Positions 18,549-28,566 of a DNA stretch of 61,287 bases are shown here, piece by piece. Location: contig JACCZW010000071.1 of assembly GCA_013695765.1 (NCBI GenBank), forward strand, positions 1-61,287. Reading direction: 5' to 3'. The notes beneath the pieces are model-generated. The model worked only from the letters and a program-made list of their open reading frames with translations, did not search any database and was not told the origin of the DNA. Origin of the DNA: Gammaproteobacteria bacterium. Lineage in GTDB: Bacteria > Pseudomonadota > Gammaproteobacteria > JACCYU01. The translations under genes and the position numbers were made by a program. The number at the start of each line of letters is the position of its first letter. Positions within the stretch are counted from its first letter, which is position 1.

Positions 18549-18612
18549 CAACAAGGGAGCGAAGGCCGCGGCGACAAGCCGCGGCGCTACTCCCAACATC
18601 AATTCAACATGG

Positions 18613-21600
18613 GTGAACATGCACACGGCGGAAGTCAACGCGGCGCGATTTAACACGGAGACACGCGCCTGTCTGCCCTGGTTTCGCGTCGGAGCTACGT
18701 CGCTGGACGACGCGGACGGCGTCAAGCGCACGCTCGATCGCTATCTTTGGGCCTTGCAACGCATCGAAGAGGCGGGGTCCGAGTCGACGGAGGTGAACGA
18801 GCTGGAGTTGCTGAGCGCATGTGCCGTGCTGGCGGGCAATCTGATGGACTGGCGCGATCAGGCCAGGGCATTGACGGCGGTTGAACGCGGCCTTTTGGAG
18901 GCGTGGCCGACGCTGTTGATGCGCAATCTGGAGCGCCCCGATGACGACCAAACTCATGCGGACATAGCGCAATATCTTACCGACCCCGCCTGGAGCATGT
19001 CTCCCTCCACGCTAGTGACGGAAGACCAGGACAGCATGTTGCAAGCGCCGGAAGAAGCGTTTGTCGCCACCGATCTGGAAGTCGAAGACATGGGCATCGA
19101 AGGCTCAGGCTCGCTGGCCCATTTTCCGGGAGAAAAGGGCCTGGTTCGGCTATCGCGCGCGGAGATAGAGGACCTGCTGGCGTCGCATTCCGAGCTGGAG
19201 GACGCCGGGATTGATGAACCGGGCGCCGGGGGCGAGGAAACGGGATTCGAACAATCCGGAAGCGAAGCATTTGACTTCGCCGTTGAAACCACCACGAACC
19301 AGGCACTACATGCGTCCGACGCCTGCGCGGAGCTACCCCAAACGCACGCGACCGATCTGAATTTGAATACGAATGCTAATATACCGCTCATGGCCGGACA
19401 TGAGGCGGCGCTTGATCGCTCCGAGCTGGATGCGTCTCCGATGGGTCTTACCGATGCATCGCCTGCCGATCAGCGCTCCTCGCAGGCCGAAAATGAGTTC
19501 GTCCAGTTGCTGCGCGACGAACTTGCGGCCAGCGCGGACGCCATGACCGAGATGCTGGTCACCATGGCCGCACCGGACGCCGAGCAGACGCTGCGCACAC
19601 GGGCGCTTGGCGATTACCTCGAGTACATCGATCGTCTGGCGATGGCCGCCGAGGCCATGGGTCTCGCCGGTTTGCGCCTGGTATTCACTCACGTTCAAAT
19701 CAATCTGCCCGCTGCCGGCACGGAATCGTACGATATTTAAGCAAGCCTGCATGCGCTGCTGCAAGCATGGCCAGCGCTCGTATTCGACTATCTGCTCGAC
19801 GTCGGGAATGGTGAAACCATTATCACCATCGTGCAACATCTGCGAGACGCTGGCTGGCCACAACCACTATCCGCGGAAGATGCCACAGGGCTGGCCGAGG
19901 CGCTCGCAACCCCGGTGTTTATGAGCAGCGATGCCGAGACGGAGCCGCGTCAGACGCAAGCCTACGCCGACGACATTTCTCTGGCGTTGCCGGACGATCT
20001 GAATCCAGAACTGCTCGATGGCCTGCTACAGGAATTGCCGGTGCAGGTTGGCGCCTTCACCGGCGCCATGCAGCGCATCGTCATCGGCGCCGGAACGAAA
20101 AAAGATCTCGAAGAAGCCAAGCGCGCCGCGCATACGCTCAAGGGTGCGGCCAATACCGTCGGGGTGCGCGGCATCGCCAATCTGACGCACCACTTAGAGG
20201 ACATCCTGATCGCGTTATCCAAACGCGAAGCCATGCCCAACCGGCCCCTGGCGAACACGCTGATGAACGCCGGCGACAGCCTGGAAGCCATGAGCGAGGC
20301 GCTGCTCGGTGCGGGCGATGAACCCACCGACGCATTGCAGGTATTGCAGGAAGTACTTGACTGGGCCAATCGCATCGACCGCGAAGGCGTGCCGGCGCCG
20401 GACGAATCGGGAGTAGCTGGAGCGCAAGCGCTCGCTCCGGTACAGCCTGAACAACAGGAAGCCGCCGGGGAAGCCGCGACCCCGATGCTCCGGGTTCCGG
20501 CCAGCGCGGTAGACGAAATGTTGCGCCTCAGTGGGGAAATGATCATCTCCAACGGCCAGCTCCAGGAACGCCTGCGTCAGTCGCGTAAACAGGGCAAGAC
20601 GCTCGCCACGCAGCAAGCCTTGTTCCAGCAGCTCACCGTCGAACTCGAAAACCTGGTGGACATCCGCGGCATGGCCACGCGTTTGCAGCGCGTCGACAGC
20701 GATGACGAATACGATCCGCTGGAGTTCGAGCGCTACAGTGAATTACACACGATCAGCCGGCGCCTGATCGAGGCCGCCAACGATGGGCGCGAGATGTCGG
20801 CCGAGGCGGAGCGATCGTTCACCGGACTGAACGACGTGATCGAGGACCAGCAGAGGCTGCAACTCCAGAGCCAGGACGCCGTCATGCGCACCCGCATGGT
20901 AAAGGTGAAGACCATTTTCTCGCGTCTCCAGCGTGCCGTGCGCCAGACCTGCCGTCTGCTGGGCAAGCAGGTGGAGCTCAACCTCGCCGGTACCGATACT
21001 TACGTGGACAGCAACGTGCTCAACGACCTGGTGGACCCGTTGATGCACATACTGCGTAACGCCATAGACCACGGCATCGAATCCGCCGAGCGGCGCGAGG
21101 AGCGAGGCAAGAATCCGGTCGGCCGCATCGACCTGTCGTTCGGCAGGGAAGGGCAATTACCTGATGGTGCGTTGCAAAGATGACGGGGCCGGGCTGAACC
21201 TGGACGTAATAAGAATTTCCGCCGAGAGCAAGGGCATGATTAGCGCGGACGGCATGCTCTTGGAAGACGAGATCAGCCGCCTGATTCTGGTGCCGGGATT
21301 TTCCACCCGCACCGAAACGACCCAGGTATCGGGACGCGGAATCGGCATGGACGTAGTCCAAAGCCGCGTGTTGGAAATGAAGGGTTCGTTGAACCTGCAT
21401 TCCGACACCGATCGCGGTTTGACGGTCGAACTGCGCATCCCCGCCACCTTGATTTCGATCAATGGATTGCTGGTCCGCGTTAGAGATAAGCTGATGGCGA
21501 TATCCAGCCGGGGTATCGAGGACATTCATTACGTCACGCCGGAGCAGATCAAAGTCCTGGGCAACGGCCATACCTACCATGCCAGCGGGCAGATTCTTGA

Positions 21601-22263
21601 TGTGGTGAGCCTGGAACGCCTGCTCGATCTCGACGAAGATCGGCGCAACATGACTCGGGCCGGCGTTCCCGTCCTGCTGGTTAGGCTGGACTCGGGCGCG
21701 CTGCGGGCGATTCTCGTGCAAGAGGTGGTGGACAGCCGCGACCTCGTGGTAAAGCGCCTGAGCCGTTACATACCCAAAGCCAGGGGTGTGATCGGCGCCA
21801 CCATTGCGGGCGATGGTAGCGTGGCTTCGGTCATCGACCTGCCGGAATTACTACGCAATCCCGACCGCGCCGAACGACATGCCGCCGTCTCGCGAACGAC
21901 TACGACACGTGGCACTCGCGATTTGCCTAACGTGGCGAAACGGCTGGCACTGGTGGTGGACGATTCGCTTACCGCGCGTCGCTCCGCCGCGGCAGTGATG
22001 CGTAACGCCGGCTTCGAGGTGCGCATGGCGCTCGACGGGCTGGAAGCAGTCGCCCTGCTCGAGAAGCTGGTGCCGGACATAATCTTGTCCGACCTGGAGA
22101 TGCCGCGCATGAATGGCCTTGAATTCATCGCGCACGTGCGTGCGCGGCCCAGCACCAGGACGGTTCCCATCATCATGATTACCTCTCGCTCCACCGACAA
22201 ACATCGCCAGCAGGCAACCGCGGCCGGAGTCAACACCTACTTGACCAAGCCGTTCAACGCTTT
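18613..22263 (+). pseudogene. chpA: ChpA/PilL-like hybrid CheA histidine kinase, broken
   Basis: The gene has the domain order of large Pil-Chp kinases: an N-terminal helical region without kinase motifs (to about 19730), Hpt with HTLKGAANTVG near 20135, a dimerisation/P4 region, HATPase with ILRNAIDHGIE (N box), DDGAG and GRGIGMDVV, a CheW domain (about 21420-21860) and a receiver domain with VVDDSLTARR and LSDLEMPRMNG. Three lesions are visible. A TAA at 19738-19740 lies in the N-terminal region with the frame continuing after it. An extra G near 21151 (GAAGGGCAATTAC) shifts the frame just after the N box. The receiver ends abruptly after TYLTKPF at about 22258, where following sequence no longer resembles the family. 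Hpt domains are fewer than in Pseudomonas ChpA. Inactive as a single protein. Confidence 0.8.
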
Positions 22264-22443
22264 CCGGCGCTTACCCAGTACCCGATTGCATGGTTCCGGC
22301 AGGGTCGCCAGTCACGGCGCTGGTTCGCCACGGCGCTGTCATGGCCTGCGTCACCAGCGCGCAGCGCATGGCGGATTATCTTGGTTGGCGGGTCCCGGAG
22401 ACGACGCTTGCCGCGGTGCAATCAAACAGCGCGAGGAGCGATC

Positions 22444-22925
22444 ATGGCTGAGGCGGGCGCGTGGCTATTGCAATTCGGCGCGCACGACCGCACCGCGATT
22501 GGGCGACGCGAACTGCTGCATCTGGTGGATGCGGTGGAATCGTTCCCGGTTCCCCTGGCGCCCGCTCATTGCCGTGAGGTGCTGTACTGGCAGGATCGAC
22601 CCGTGCCGCTCATGGACCTGGCCGTGTGGCTGCGCGCCGATGCGGGGCAGGACACGAGAAAATATGTCGGCATCGTCGGCTACCAGTTGAAGCGTGCAGG
22701 TGCGCCGCGCTTTGGCGCCTTGTGGCTGGCCGCGGCGCCTGTCCGGGTCGAGGTCAGCGACGAGCAAACCTGTGATTGCCTGAAACCGGCGCGGATTGGC
22801 GGGCGATCGCCCGTTCCTGTTTCCAGGACAAATCCGGTCGGACGCCGGTGCTCGACCTTCCGCGGCTTTTCTCGCGTCCGGCTGGCGTCGACCGACAGCG
22901 GTCGGCCTTGGCTTCGGCCCGGTAG
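22444..22925 (+). pseudogene. chpC: ChpC-like CheW-domain protein, frameshifted
   Basis: From ATG 22444 the frame gives a CheW-like N-terminal half (GRRELLHLVDAVESFPVPLA, then CREVLYWQDRPVPLMDLAVW). Close to 22775 the frame changes: the continuing frame reads PETGADWRAIARSCFQDKSG and RTPVLDLPRLF and ends at TAG 22923-22925. The total length (482 bases) is not a multiple of three, so one indel is required. ChpC is an accessory CheW protein at the 3' end of Pil-Chp operons, which fits its position here. Confidence 0.7.
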
Positions 22926-22975
22926 TTTCGCGACTGCTGTCCGTCCGCTGCCGTTACCAGCAACTTTCTCGCGAA

Positions 22976-23545
22976 CTACTGCCTGGCGGGTTCTACACCA
23001 GGGCAAGGCGGACACGCGCCGGTGCCAAGGAAGGTCTTGCCTGGGTCGATCAGAGCAATGTCAGCCAAAAAGCCGCGGCCCAGTAACGCGGGATAGGTGA
23101 GCAGGCTCCGATCCTTGAGACTGAATTCCGCATTGAAACGCCGCCCGTTAAGGCAAAACTCAAGCGTTACTACAGGCCGTCGATCGTAACTGCCGTCGAA
23201 TTCCTTGATTAAAGCGTCGCGCACAACCGGGCGCTCAACTTCGACCCCTGGCTCTGTTGGTCTGCCGTCCTCGTCCTGAGCATCATCAAGCTCAAGTATA
23301 AAACGCGCCCATTCTCTATTTCCTCGGTCGAAGCGCTCAATGCGTTCGGCCTGCATCGATGAGGTTTGCGCGCCGGTGTCAAGCCGCGCCTTTATCGTGA
23401 ATCCCCACGGTTCAAGGGTGATACGTTCCACCCACCCCAGGACGGCGTGTGTGGCTGATTCCGGATCAGACCATGCGGTGCCGGGCGCCACTAGCGCTAG
23501 CGAGGGAATCAGCAAAGCGATTGCTCGTGTGCGCTTAAACATCAT
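22976..23545 (-). CDS. Periplasmic retropepsin-like aspartic protease family protein (RimK-associated 'ATP-dependent zinc protease' family)
   Basis: The 189-residue protein begins with a Sec signal peptide ending near AWS and so should be exported. The core has the family motif LGWVERITLEPWGFTIKARL followed by the active-site-like D56-T57-G58 in DTGAQTSSM, the typical retropepsin-like arrangement, and a C-terminal LLGRGFL segment. The family is often annotated as 'putative ATP-dependent zinc protease' although it has no ATP-binding motif; some members lie beside RimK-like ligases. No such neighbour occurs here. It is convergent with the chpC remnant, leaving about 50 bases between them. Substrate unknown. 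The long charged insert (about 75-110) is unusual in my reading but frame-consistent. Confidence 0.75.
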   Translation of the reverse strand: MMFKRTRAIALLIPSLALVAPGTAWSDPESATHAVLGWVERITLEPWGFTIKARLDTGAQTSSMQAERIERFDRGNREWARFILELDDAQDEDGRPTEPGVEVERPVVRDALIKEFDGSYDRRPVVTLEFCLNGRRFNAEFSLKDRSLLTYPALLGRGFLADIALIDPGKTFLGTGACPPCPGVEPARQ

Positions 23546-23955
23546 TTAATGCCTTTGCACTATAATAAATCGGTCCAGCAATCTATTCACCTACCGCGGT
23601 GGATAGCGCCCCGCCGGGCCAGCCGAAGCTGTTCATAAATCGTTCCAGACTATTTTTTCGGCGCGATGCGCCTAATCTATCCTACAAACGATCCTTCACC
23701 TGAGAAATAATACAGCGGCGTTTATCGTTTTTTGCCCGAGTTCGTTTCGTCATCATTACCTGCTTGTCAATGGTAGCTTACGCGCACGGGTGTAAACCGT
23801 CCCTCGTTTGGCGAGGGCGCGCGCTACCGGGTCGGTGCGAACAAGCTGACGCGATCGTTTGCCAATGATCCTCCCGTGGCCGCCGACGCCTGAGGGAAGT
23901 TTTCTCTCTTCCGGAGCACAGCGTCCGGAGGTGATCGTGGCACTGTTGCAACAGG
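23546..23955. other. Intergenic region with repeat traces
   Basis: No gene recognised in about 410 bases. It includes a degenerate relative of the GTGGAT-type element (CTACCGCGGTGGATAGCGCC at 23589-23608 and AATCTATCCTAC about 80 bases later). It separates two divergently transcribed genes and probably carries their promoters, but no clear -35/-10 pair stands out. Confidence 0.45.
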
Positions 23956-25101
23956 ATGCATGAGTTCAAGCCGAAAGATGATGCGTTAAAGATCACGATT
24001 GTCGGTGGATCGATAGGCGGGCTCTGCGCCGGTGTCGCGCTGCGCGGCGTTGGCGCGGACGTGCGCATTTATGAAAGCCATCCCGGCCCGATGGAAACGC
24101 GCGGCGCGGGCATCGTGGTTCAGGATGATCTGACGACACTCTTGCAGCGGTACAACGCGCCGGCGCTGCCGACGACAAGTTGCCGCTTGCGCCGCTACCT
24201 CGAACCCGACGGAGGCGAAGGCCGGATGCAAGCAATGCCGCAGCGCTTCACGTCCTGGGAAGCGATCTACAAGACCTTGCGCGAGACGTTTCCGGAGGAC
24301 CGTTATCACATGCGCGCGCGGGTAAAGTCTTTCGAGCAGATCGGTAATCGGGTCACGGCGAACATCGAACGACACAAGCCGGTCGCCAGCGATGTTCTCG
24401 TCTGCGCCGACGGGGCGAACTCGGCGAGCCGGCGTCGACTGCTACCTGATGTCAAACCTCGCTATGCGGGTTACATCGCCTGGCGCGGAACCCTTGATGA
24501 ACCGGATGCGCCGAGTCATCTAGTGGCATTTTTCGACGACGCGTTTACTTTCTCCGAGGCGCGTTCCGGCGGTCATATCCTGGTTTATTTGATACCTGGC
24601 GAGAATGCCGATTCAGCTTCGGGCAAACGTCGCCTCAACTGGGTCTGGTACGTGCACATGACCGAAGACATGTTAGCTTCCACACTGGTCGATCGTCATG
24701 GTCACCGGCACCTTAGCTCGCTGCCGCAAGGACTCGCGCCAGACGGCGCAATTCAAGAACTTTGCGCGCGGGCGAAGCGCGAAGTGCATCCTCGATTTGC
24801 CGAACTGCTCGAGGCGACAAAGGACCCGTTCATCCAGACCATCATCGACATCACCGTGCCGCGGACGGTCTTTGGTCGTGTGATGCTGTTGGGCGACGCG
24901 GCCTTCGTCGTACGGCCACACACGGCGGCCGCGACCGCAAAAGCGGCGCACGACGCCAGCGCGCTCGCCAATGCGCTCGAACGTGCCAGGCAGAACGTGG
25001 ACATGAGCCTGAAGAACGCTGAGACGTTGCAGATTGAACTCGGCCAGCGCTTGACGCAGTACGGCAAGGCCCTGGGCAGTAACTGGACAAGCAGAAAGTG
25101 A
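23956..25101 (+). CDS. FAD-dependent monooxygenase (PHBH-fold)
   Basis: The 381-residue protein is a class A flavoprotein hydroxylase. The N-terminal FAD loop is ITIVGGSIGGLCAGVALRG, the second FAD/NADPH motif is DVLVCADGANSASRR, and the C-terminal FAD ribityl motif is VMLLGDAAFVVRPHTAAATA. Together these match the 2,6-dihydroxypyridine 3-monooxygenase / HspB-like subgroup, in which HTAAA replaces the more usual P-x-x-G-x-G. It should hydroxylate an aromatic or N-heterocyclic substrate using NAD(P)H and O2 in the cytoplasm. No other ring-degradation gene is nearby, so the substrate is unknown. The gene appears intact, and an ATG at 23956 gives a normal N terminus. Confidence 0.85.
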   Translation: MHEFKPKDDALKITIVGGSIGGLCAGVALRGVGADVRIYESHPGPMETRGAGIVVQDDLTTLLQRYNAPALPTTSCRLRRYLEPDGGEGRMQAMPQRFTSWEAIYKTLRETFPEDRYHMRARVKSFEQIGNRVTANIERHKPVASDVLVCADGANSASRRRLLPDVKPRYAGYIAWRGTLDEPDAPSHLVAFFDDAFTFSEARSGGHILVYLIPGENADSASGKRRLNWVWYVHMTEDMLASTLVDRHGHRHLSSLPQGLAPDGAIQELCARAKREVHPRFAELLEATKDPFIQTIIDITVPRTVFGRVMLLGDAAFVVRPHTAAATAKAAHDASALANALERARQNVDMSLKNAETLQIELGQRLTQYGKALGSNWTSRK

Positions 25102-25429
25102 GAGCACAGGGAAGATCATCGATGGCGACATTGCGCTGGCGCACTCAATGACCCAAAACTTTGACCAAAACATAGAGAATCGTCCCTCGCACGCGGATCA
25201 CGTGTGTACTCTTCGTTGCGGCCGACTCGGCCAAGGCGTTCGAGATCTGTGACTTTCTGAACTGGAGCGTCGTCGCGTATGACTGGATCGAGCCTGCCTC
25301 CGATGACGACGATCGCCGGCTGCCGGGCATTGGGTTCTTGCGGGACGCGCGGCTGCCGCTTTGCGAACTGCCGAACGGCGCGTTTGTGCATTCCGCGCGT
25401 ACATGACATTGCCCACGCTTCGGGGATGG

Positions 25430-25902
25430 GTCACCACTCCAAAGTTCATTAATGCGACGCATCAGTTCCAGATCCTCAGGGGAACACGATCGGGCTCGGA
25501 AATAGACCGAACGCAAGGCTGACTGCGACCAGAACGCACTGGCGCACCATACTCAACTGGGGATGGGGCTCGATCATCTCGCGGCGTTCCTTGGCGCTCA
25601 GTGACTGAGCTTTCTGGATAAAAAATCGCGTTCCACCGTCACCTGGTCGATCACCGGTACAGTTTAACAACGCTCTGCGCGCGTTCGCCCCTGGTGTCAT
25701 CGCCGTCACCCTCGAACACCGTGTTCAGGTTCTCCAGCGCCTGGTGTTTCCACTGGTTGATCTGCGTTGGGTGCAGCCGGTAACGTGCTGCCAACTCGGC
25801 CGAGGTCTCGGTCTCTTTCAATGCCGCTAAGGCCACATTGGCCGTGAACTCGACACTGTGCTGCTTGCGCTCCTGACTCATTTCGCTGCCTCTTGATAGC
25901 AT
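25430..25902 (-). mobile_element. IS3-family insertion sequence remnant (OrfA plus start of OrfB)
   Basis: On the minus strand the frame from about 25881 gives MSQERKQHSVEFTANVALAA and ELAARYRLHPTQINQWKHQA, the helix-turn-helix transposase OrfA of IS3-like elements. OrfB start follows in other frames as QSLSAKERREMIEPHPQLSM and VRQC, then VYFRARSCSPEDLELMRRIN. At least two frame breaks occur. After RINEL the similarity ends; the catalytic DDE domain is missing. The upstream end may lie near 25925-25945 (TGAAGTGGCC on the minus strand), but no matching far end was found, so the element is truncated and immobile. Confidence 0.75.
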
Positions 25903-26221
25903 GCAAGTCAGAGCTTACACCCCTGTCCAGATCTTGAGGCCACTTCAGAGTTCCGCACGCTATCGTCAAATCTAGCCACTTCATCGGGGCGCTGTACGTA
26001 ACACGAGCCGGCGCCTGATAAGTTCTACTGGCGTGGAATGGCAATAAGAACCTTGAGTTGAAGAAACTTCCGATATCGGGTGTTCGGCCACTTTTGCCGA
26101 TTTATTACCTATACAACGAACACCAGCACGCAATAAAAATGCGTTCGCGCTCTACGTCTACACCCACCAGGGCCGGTCGATTGCACCGATGCTTATCAGA
26201 ATTATATAAAGGGGAGAAGCA
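25903..26221. other. Intergenic region before the Ig-like/DUF3494 lipoprotein gene
   Basis: No gene recognised. The left part is probably the end of the IS3 remnant. The right part is AT-richer and ends in a strong ribosome binding site (GGGGAGA at 26211-26217), so the promoter of the lipoprotein gene most likely lies here. Confidence 0.45.
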
Positions 26222-28159
26222 ATGAATAGATTCGAAAGCGCTACCAAGCCACTAATACGGTCCATGGCATTACTGCTGCTCGCTTTGACGGCAGGGTGCG
26301 GAGGCGGAGGCGGCAGCGACGGAGGAAACGATGCCGTACTCGCCCCCACCGTGACTCCCACGGCCCCTGTTGCCACAACGCCCATAGGCACAGGCGTGGC
26401 GATCAACAGCAAAATTAGCGCTACCTTCAGTAAGGATATGGCCCCTGCAACGATCAACACATCAACCTTTACGTTGAAATGCCCCGCTGGAGTGGCCGTG
26501 GCAGGAATAGTTGCCTATGTTAAAGCAAGCCGCTCCGCAACCTTCTCGCCTACCGCCAATCTCCCAGCCGGCACCACATGCACTGCCAATATTACAACCG
26601 GGGCCCAGGACACCGCAGGCGTCGCATTGGCAGAAGCCTTTGTATGGAAGTTTAGGACAGGCTCAACGGTAGACACCACACGGCCCAAAGTGGCGCGCAC
26701 AGTCCCTGCTGCTGGTGCTACAGGCGTCCCGAAAAACACAAAGATCACCGCGACGTTCAGTGAAGACATGGACCCGGCAACGATCACCGGAAGGACCTTT
26801 AAGCTGAGAGGACCCGGCGCAACCGCCGTAGCAGGCACCGTGAGCTACGCCGGCACAACCGCCACCTTGACAGCATCGAGCATGCTGGCAGCCAGCACCA
26901 CATTTACTGCGACCATTACCGCGGGCGCCAGGGATCTAGCCGGCAACGCCTTGGCAAATGCCTTTGTATGGAAGTTTAGGGCAGGCAGAACGGCGGATAC
27001 CACACGACCCCAAGTGCGTTCCACAAACCCGCCTGATGTTGCCGTCGGTGTGTGTAGCAACAAGACCATCAACGCCACCTTCAGTGAGCCGATGGATCCG
27101 CTAACGATCACGACGGCCTCCTTTACGCTCGCAGTCACCAGTGGCGCATCCGTAAAGGGAGTAGTGGCCTACGATGCAGTGACGAAAATCGCAACCTTTA
27201 ACCCGGTAAGGAATCTCACGGGGACTCCCGCGACCAATTACACCGCCACGATCAAAGGCGGCGCCAACGGGGTCAAGGACCTGGCAGGTAATTCACTTGC
27301 AGCCGACAAGGTCACGACCTTTACCACCAATGCATCGGCCTGTACTACTGCACCAGCGCTAGGAGCGGCAGCGCCTTTCGGAGGTTTTTGTGGGAGCGCC
27401 ACACTGACCAACGACGGGCTTGACACCGTGATTAACGGGGATATCGGGGTCAGCGCGGCTTCAACCCAGATAACCGGATTGCGCGATTCGGGAGCAAACG
27501 TTTATACGGTCACGACGAGTAATGACGGAATGGTGAATGGGCTGATATACACGCTTACGGCCCCGCCGGGTTCTGTCGCAGGCGATGCCGTAACGCGGGC
27601 TCGTGCCGACGCATTGGTCGCATTCAACTCCCTGTCTCCCGCCAGCCTTCTAGGGGGTATCGATGTGTCGAATCTGGCACAGTGTCCAAGCTGCGGTGGC
27701 GCCGGGGGCGGGCCCGACGAACTGGCTGGGCGCACCCTTCCCCCTGGGGTCTATCTGTCCGCCACGGGCACGTATGACATCGGAGGCGCGGGGCGTGCTA
27801 CGGCCAATCTTACGTTGGACGCCGGGGGCGACGTAAACGCTGTCTGGGTGTTCCAGAGCGCAGCCGGGACAGGCACTCTCAACGTGGGCCTTACGGGTCC
27901 GGCAACACCGGCAGTCCCGATCCAGGTTCGGCTGATAAACGGCGCAAAGTCCAAGAACGTCTTCTGGTACGTCCCGGCTGGCGCGACCATTGGCACCGGA
28001 TCAACGATGGTGGGGACCATGTTGGCCGACGCTTCGATCACGATATCCACTACCGGCGGCACCCCGCCAACGGCTGTAACAACGACATTGAATGGCAGGG
28101 CGATTGCCTTGACTGCGGGGGTTACCATGACGAACACCGTGGTCAACAGGCCCCACTAG
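26222..28159 (+). CDS. Surface lipoprotein with three Ig-like (Big_5) repeats and a DUF3494 ice-binding-like domain
   Basis: The 645-residue protein starts with a lipoprotein signal (lipobox LTAGC, acylated Cys26) and a glycine/proline/threonine-rich linker. Three Big_5/SwmB-like repeats of about 105 residues follow, each with the motif KI(S/T)ATFS-D/EPMDPATI and ending in LAGNALANAFVWKFR or a variant; the third ends in DLAGNSLAADKVTTFTT. From about residue 380 the sequence GAAAPFGGFCGSATLTNDGL, TVINGDIGVS, then ELAGRTLPPGVYLSATGTYD and VFQSAAGTGTL is a DUF3494 domain, the beta-helix family of microbial ice-binding proteins, also found in adhesins. The protein is predicted at the cell surface. 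Ice binding is not proven by sequence; adhesion is the main alternative. A hairpin terminator follows. It stands alone, next to IS debris, which hints at transfer. Confidence 0.85.
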   Translation: MNRFESATKPLIRSMALLLLALTAGCGGGGGSDGGNDAVLAPTVTPTAPVATTPIGTGVAINSKISATFSKDMAPATINTSTFTLKCPAGVAVAGIVAYVKASRSATFSPTANLPAGTTCTANITTGAQDTAGVALAEAFVWKFRTGSTVDTTRPKVARTVPAAGATGVPKNTKITATFSEDMDPATITGRTFKLRGPGATAVAGTVSYAGTTATLTASSMLAASTTFTATITAGARDLAGNALANAFVWKFRAGRTADTTRPQVRSTNPPDVAVGVCSNKTINATFSEPMDPLTITTASFTLAVTSGASVKGVVAYDAVTKIATFNPVRNLTGTPATNYTATIKGGANGVKDLAGNSLAADKVTTFTTNASACTTAPALGAAAPFGGFCGSATLTNDGLDTVINGDIGVSAASTQITGLRDSGANVYTVTTSNDGMVNGLIYTLTAPPGSVAGDAVTRARADALVAFNSLSPASLLGGIDVSNLAQCPSCGGAGGGPDELAGRTLPPGVYLSATGTYDIGGAGRATANLTLDAGGDVNAVWVFQSAAGTGTLNVGLTGPATPAVPIQVRLINGAKSKNVFWYVPAGATIGTGSTMVGTMLADASITISTTGGTPPTAVTTTLNGRAIALTAGVTMTNTVVNRPH

Positions 28160-28179
28160 TAAGACTTAAGGTATTTAGA

Positions 28180-28213
28180 CAAAGACCGGCAGACGTATTC
28201 CTGCCGGTCTTTG
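28180..28213 (+). terminator. Intrinsic terminator after the DUF3494 lipoprotein gene
   Basis: A 12-base perfect stem AAAGACCGGCAG (28181-28192) / CTGCCGGTCTTT (28201-28212), extended by a C/G pair, closes an 8-base loop 20 bases after the TAG. The T-run is short (CTTTGTT). Confidence 0.8.
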
Positions 28214-28566
28214 TTACTTGTTCTAAAGTTCTGGTAGACACCAGGTGCCGCGGACCATCCTGGTCGTTGCGCCCCGTGGTGACCCCAGGTCGTTGTCCTT
28301 TGCGTAAGCATCCGGCCATATCCGCGTTTCACCACGGCACTACATTCGCAGACCCATGCTTTCACATTCGTGACGGTCCAGCACGGGCATTTTGCCGCGG
28401 CTGTAAAATGGACCAACACCCTTGCCTGCAGCTTGCCGGCGGTCTGTAACGCCCTGGTTATGCCGCTCGGCGGCCAAGAACACAGACCTTCTAGATGATG
28501 TCGTCGCACGGCGGAATAGCGCGGAGCGATGAATCGTTGGTTCCCCGAGCGTCGTTGCGATCAGAC
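28214..28566. other. Intergenic stretch between converging genes
   Basis: About 350 bases between the terminator and the 3' end of fhcC. Short frames exist on both strands but none was recognised; it may contain decayed mobile-element sequence. Confidence 0.4.
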
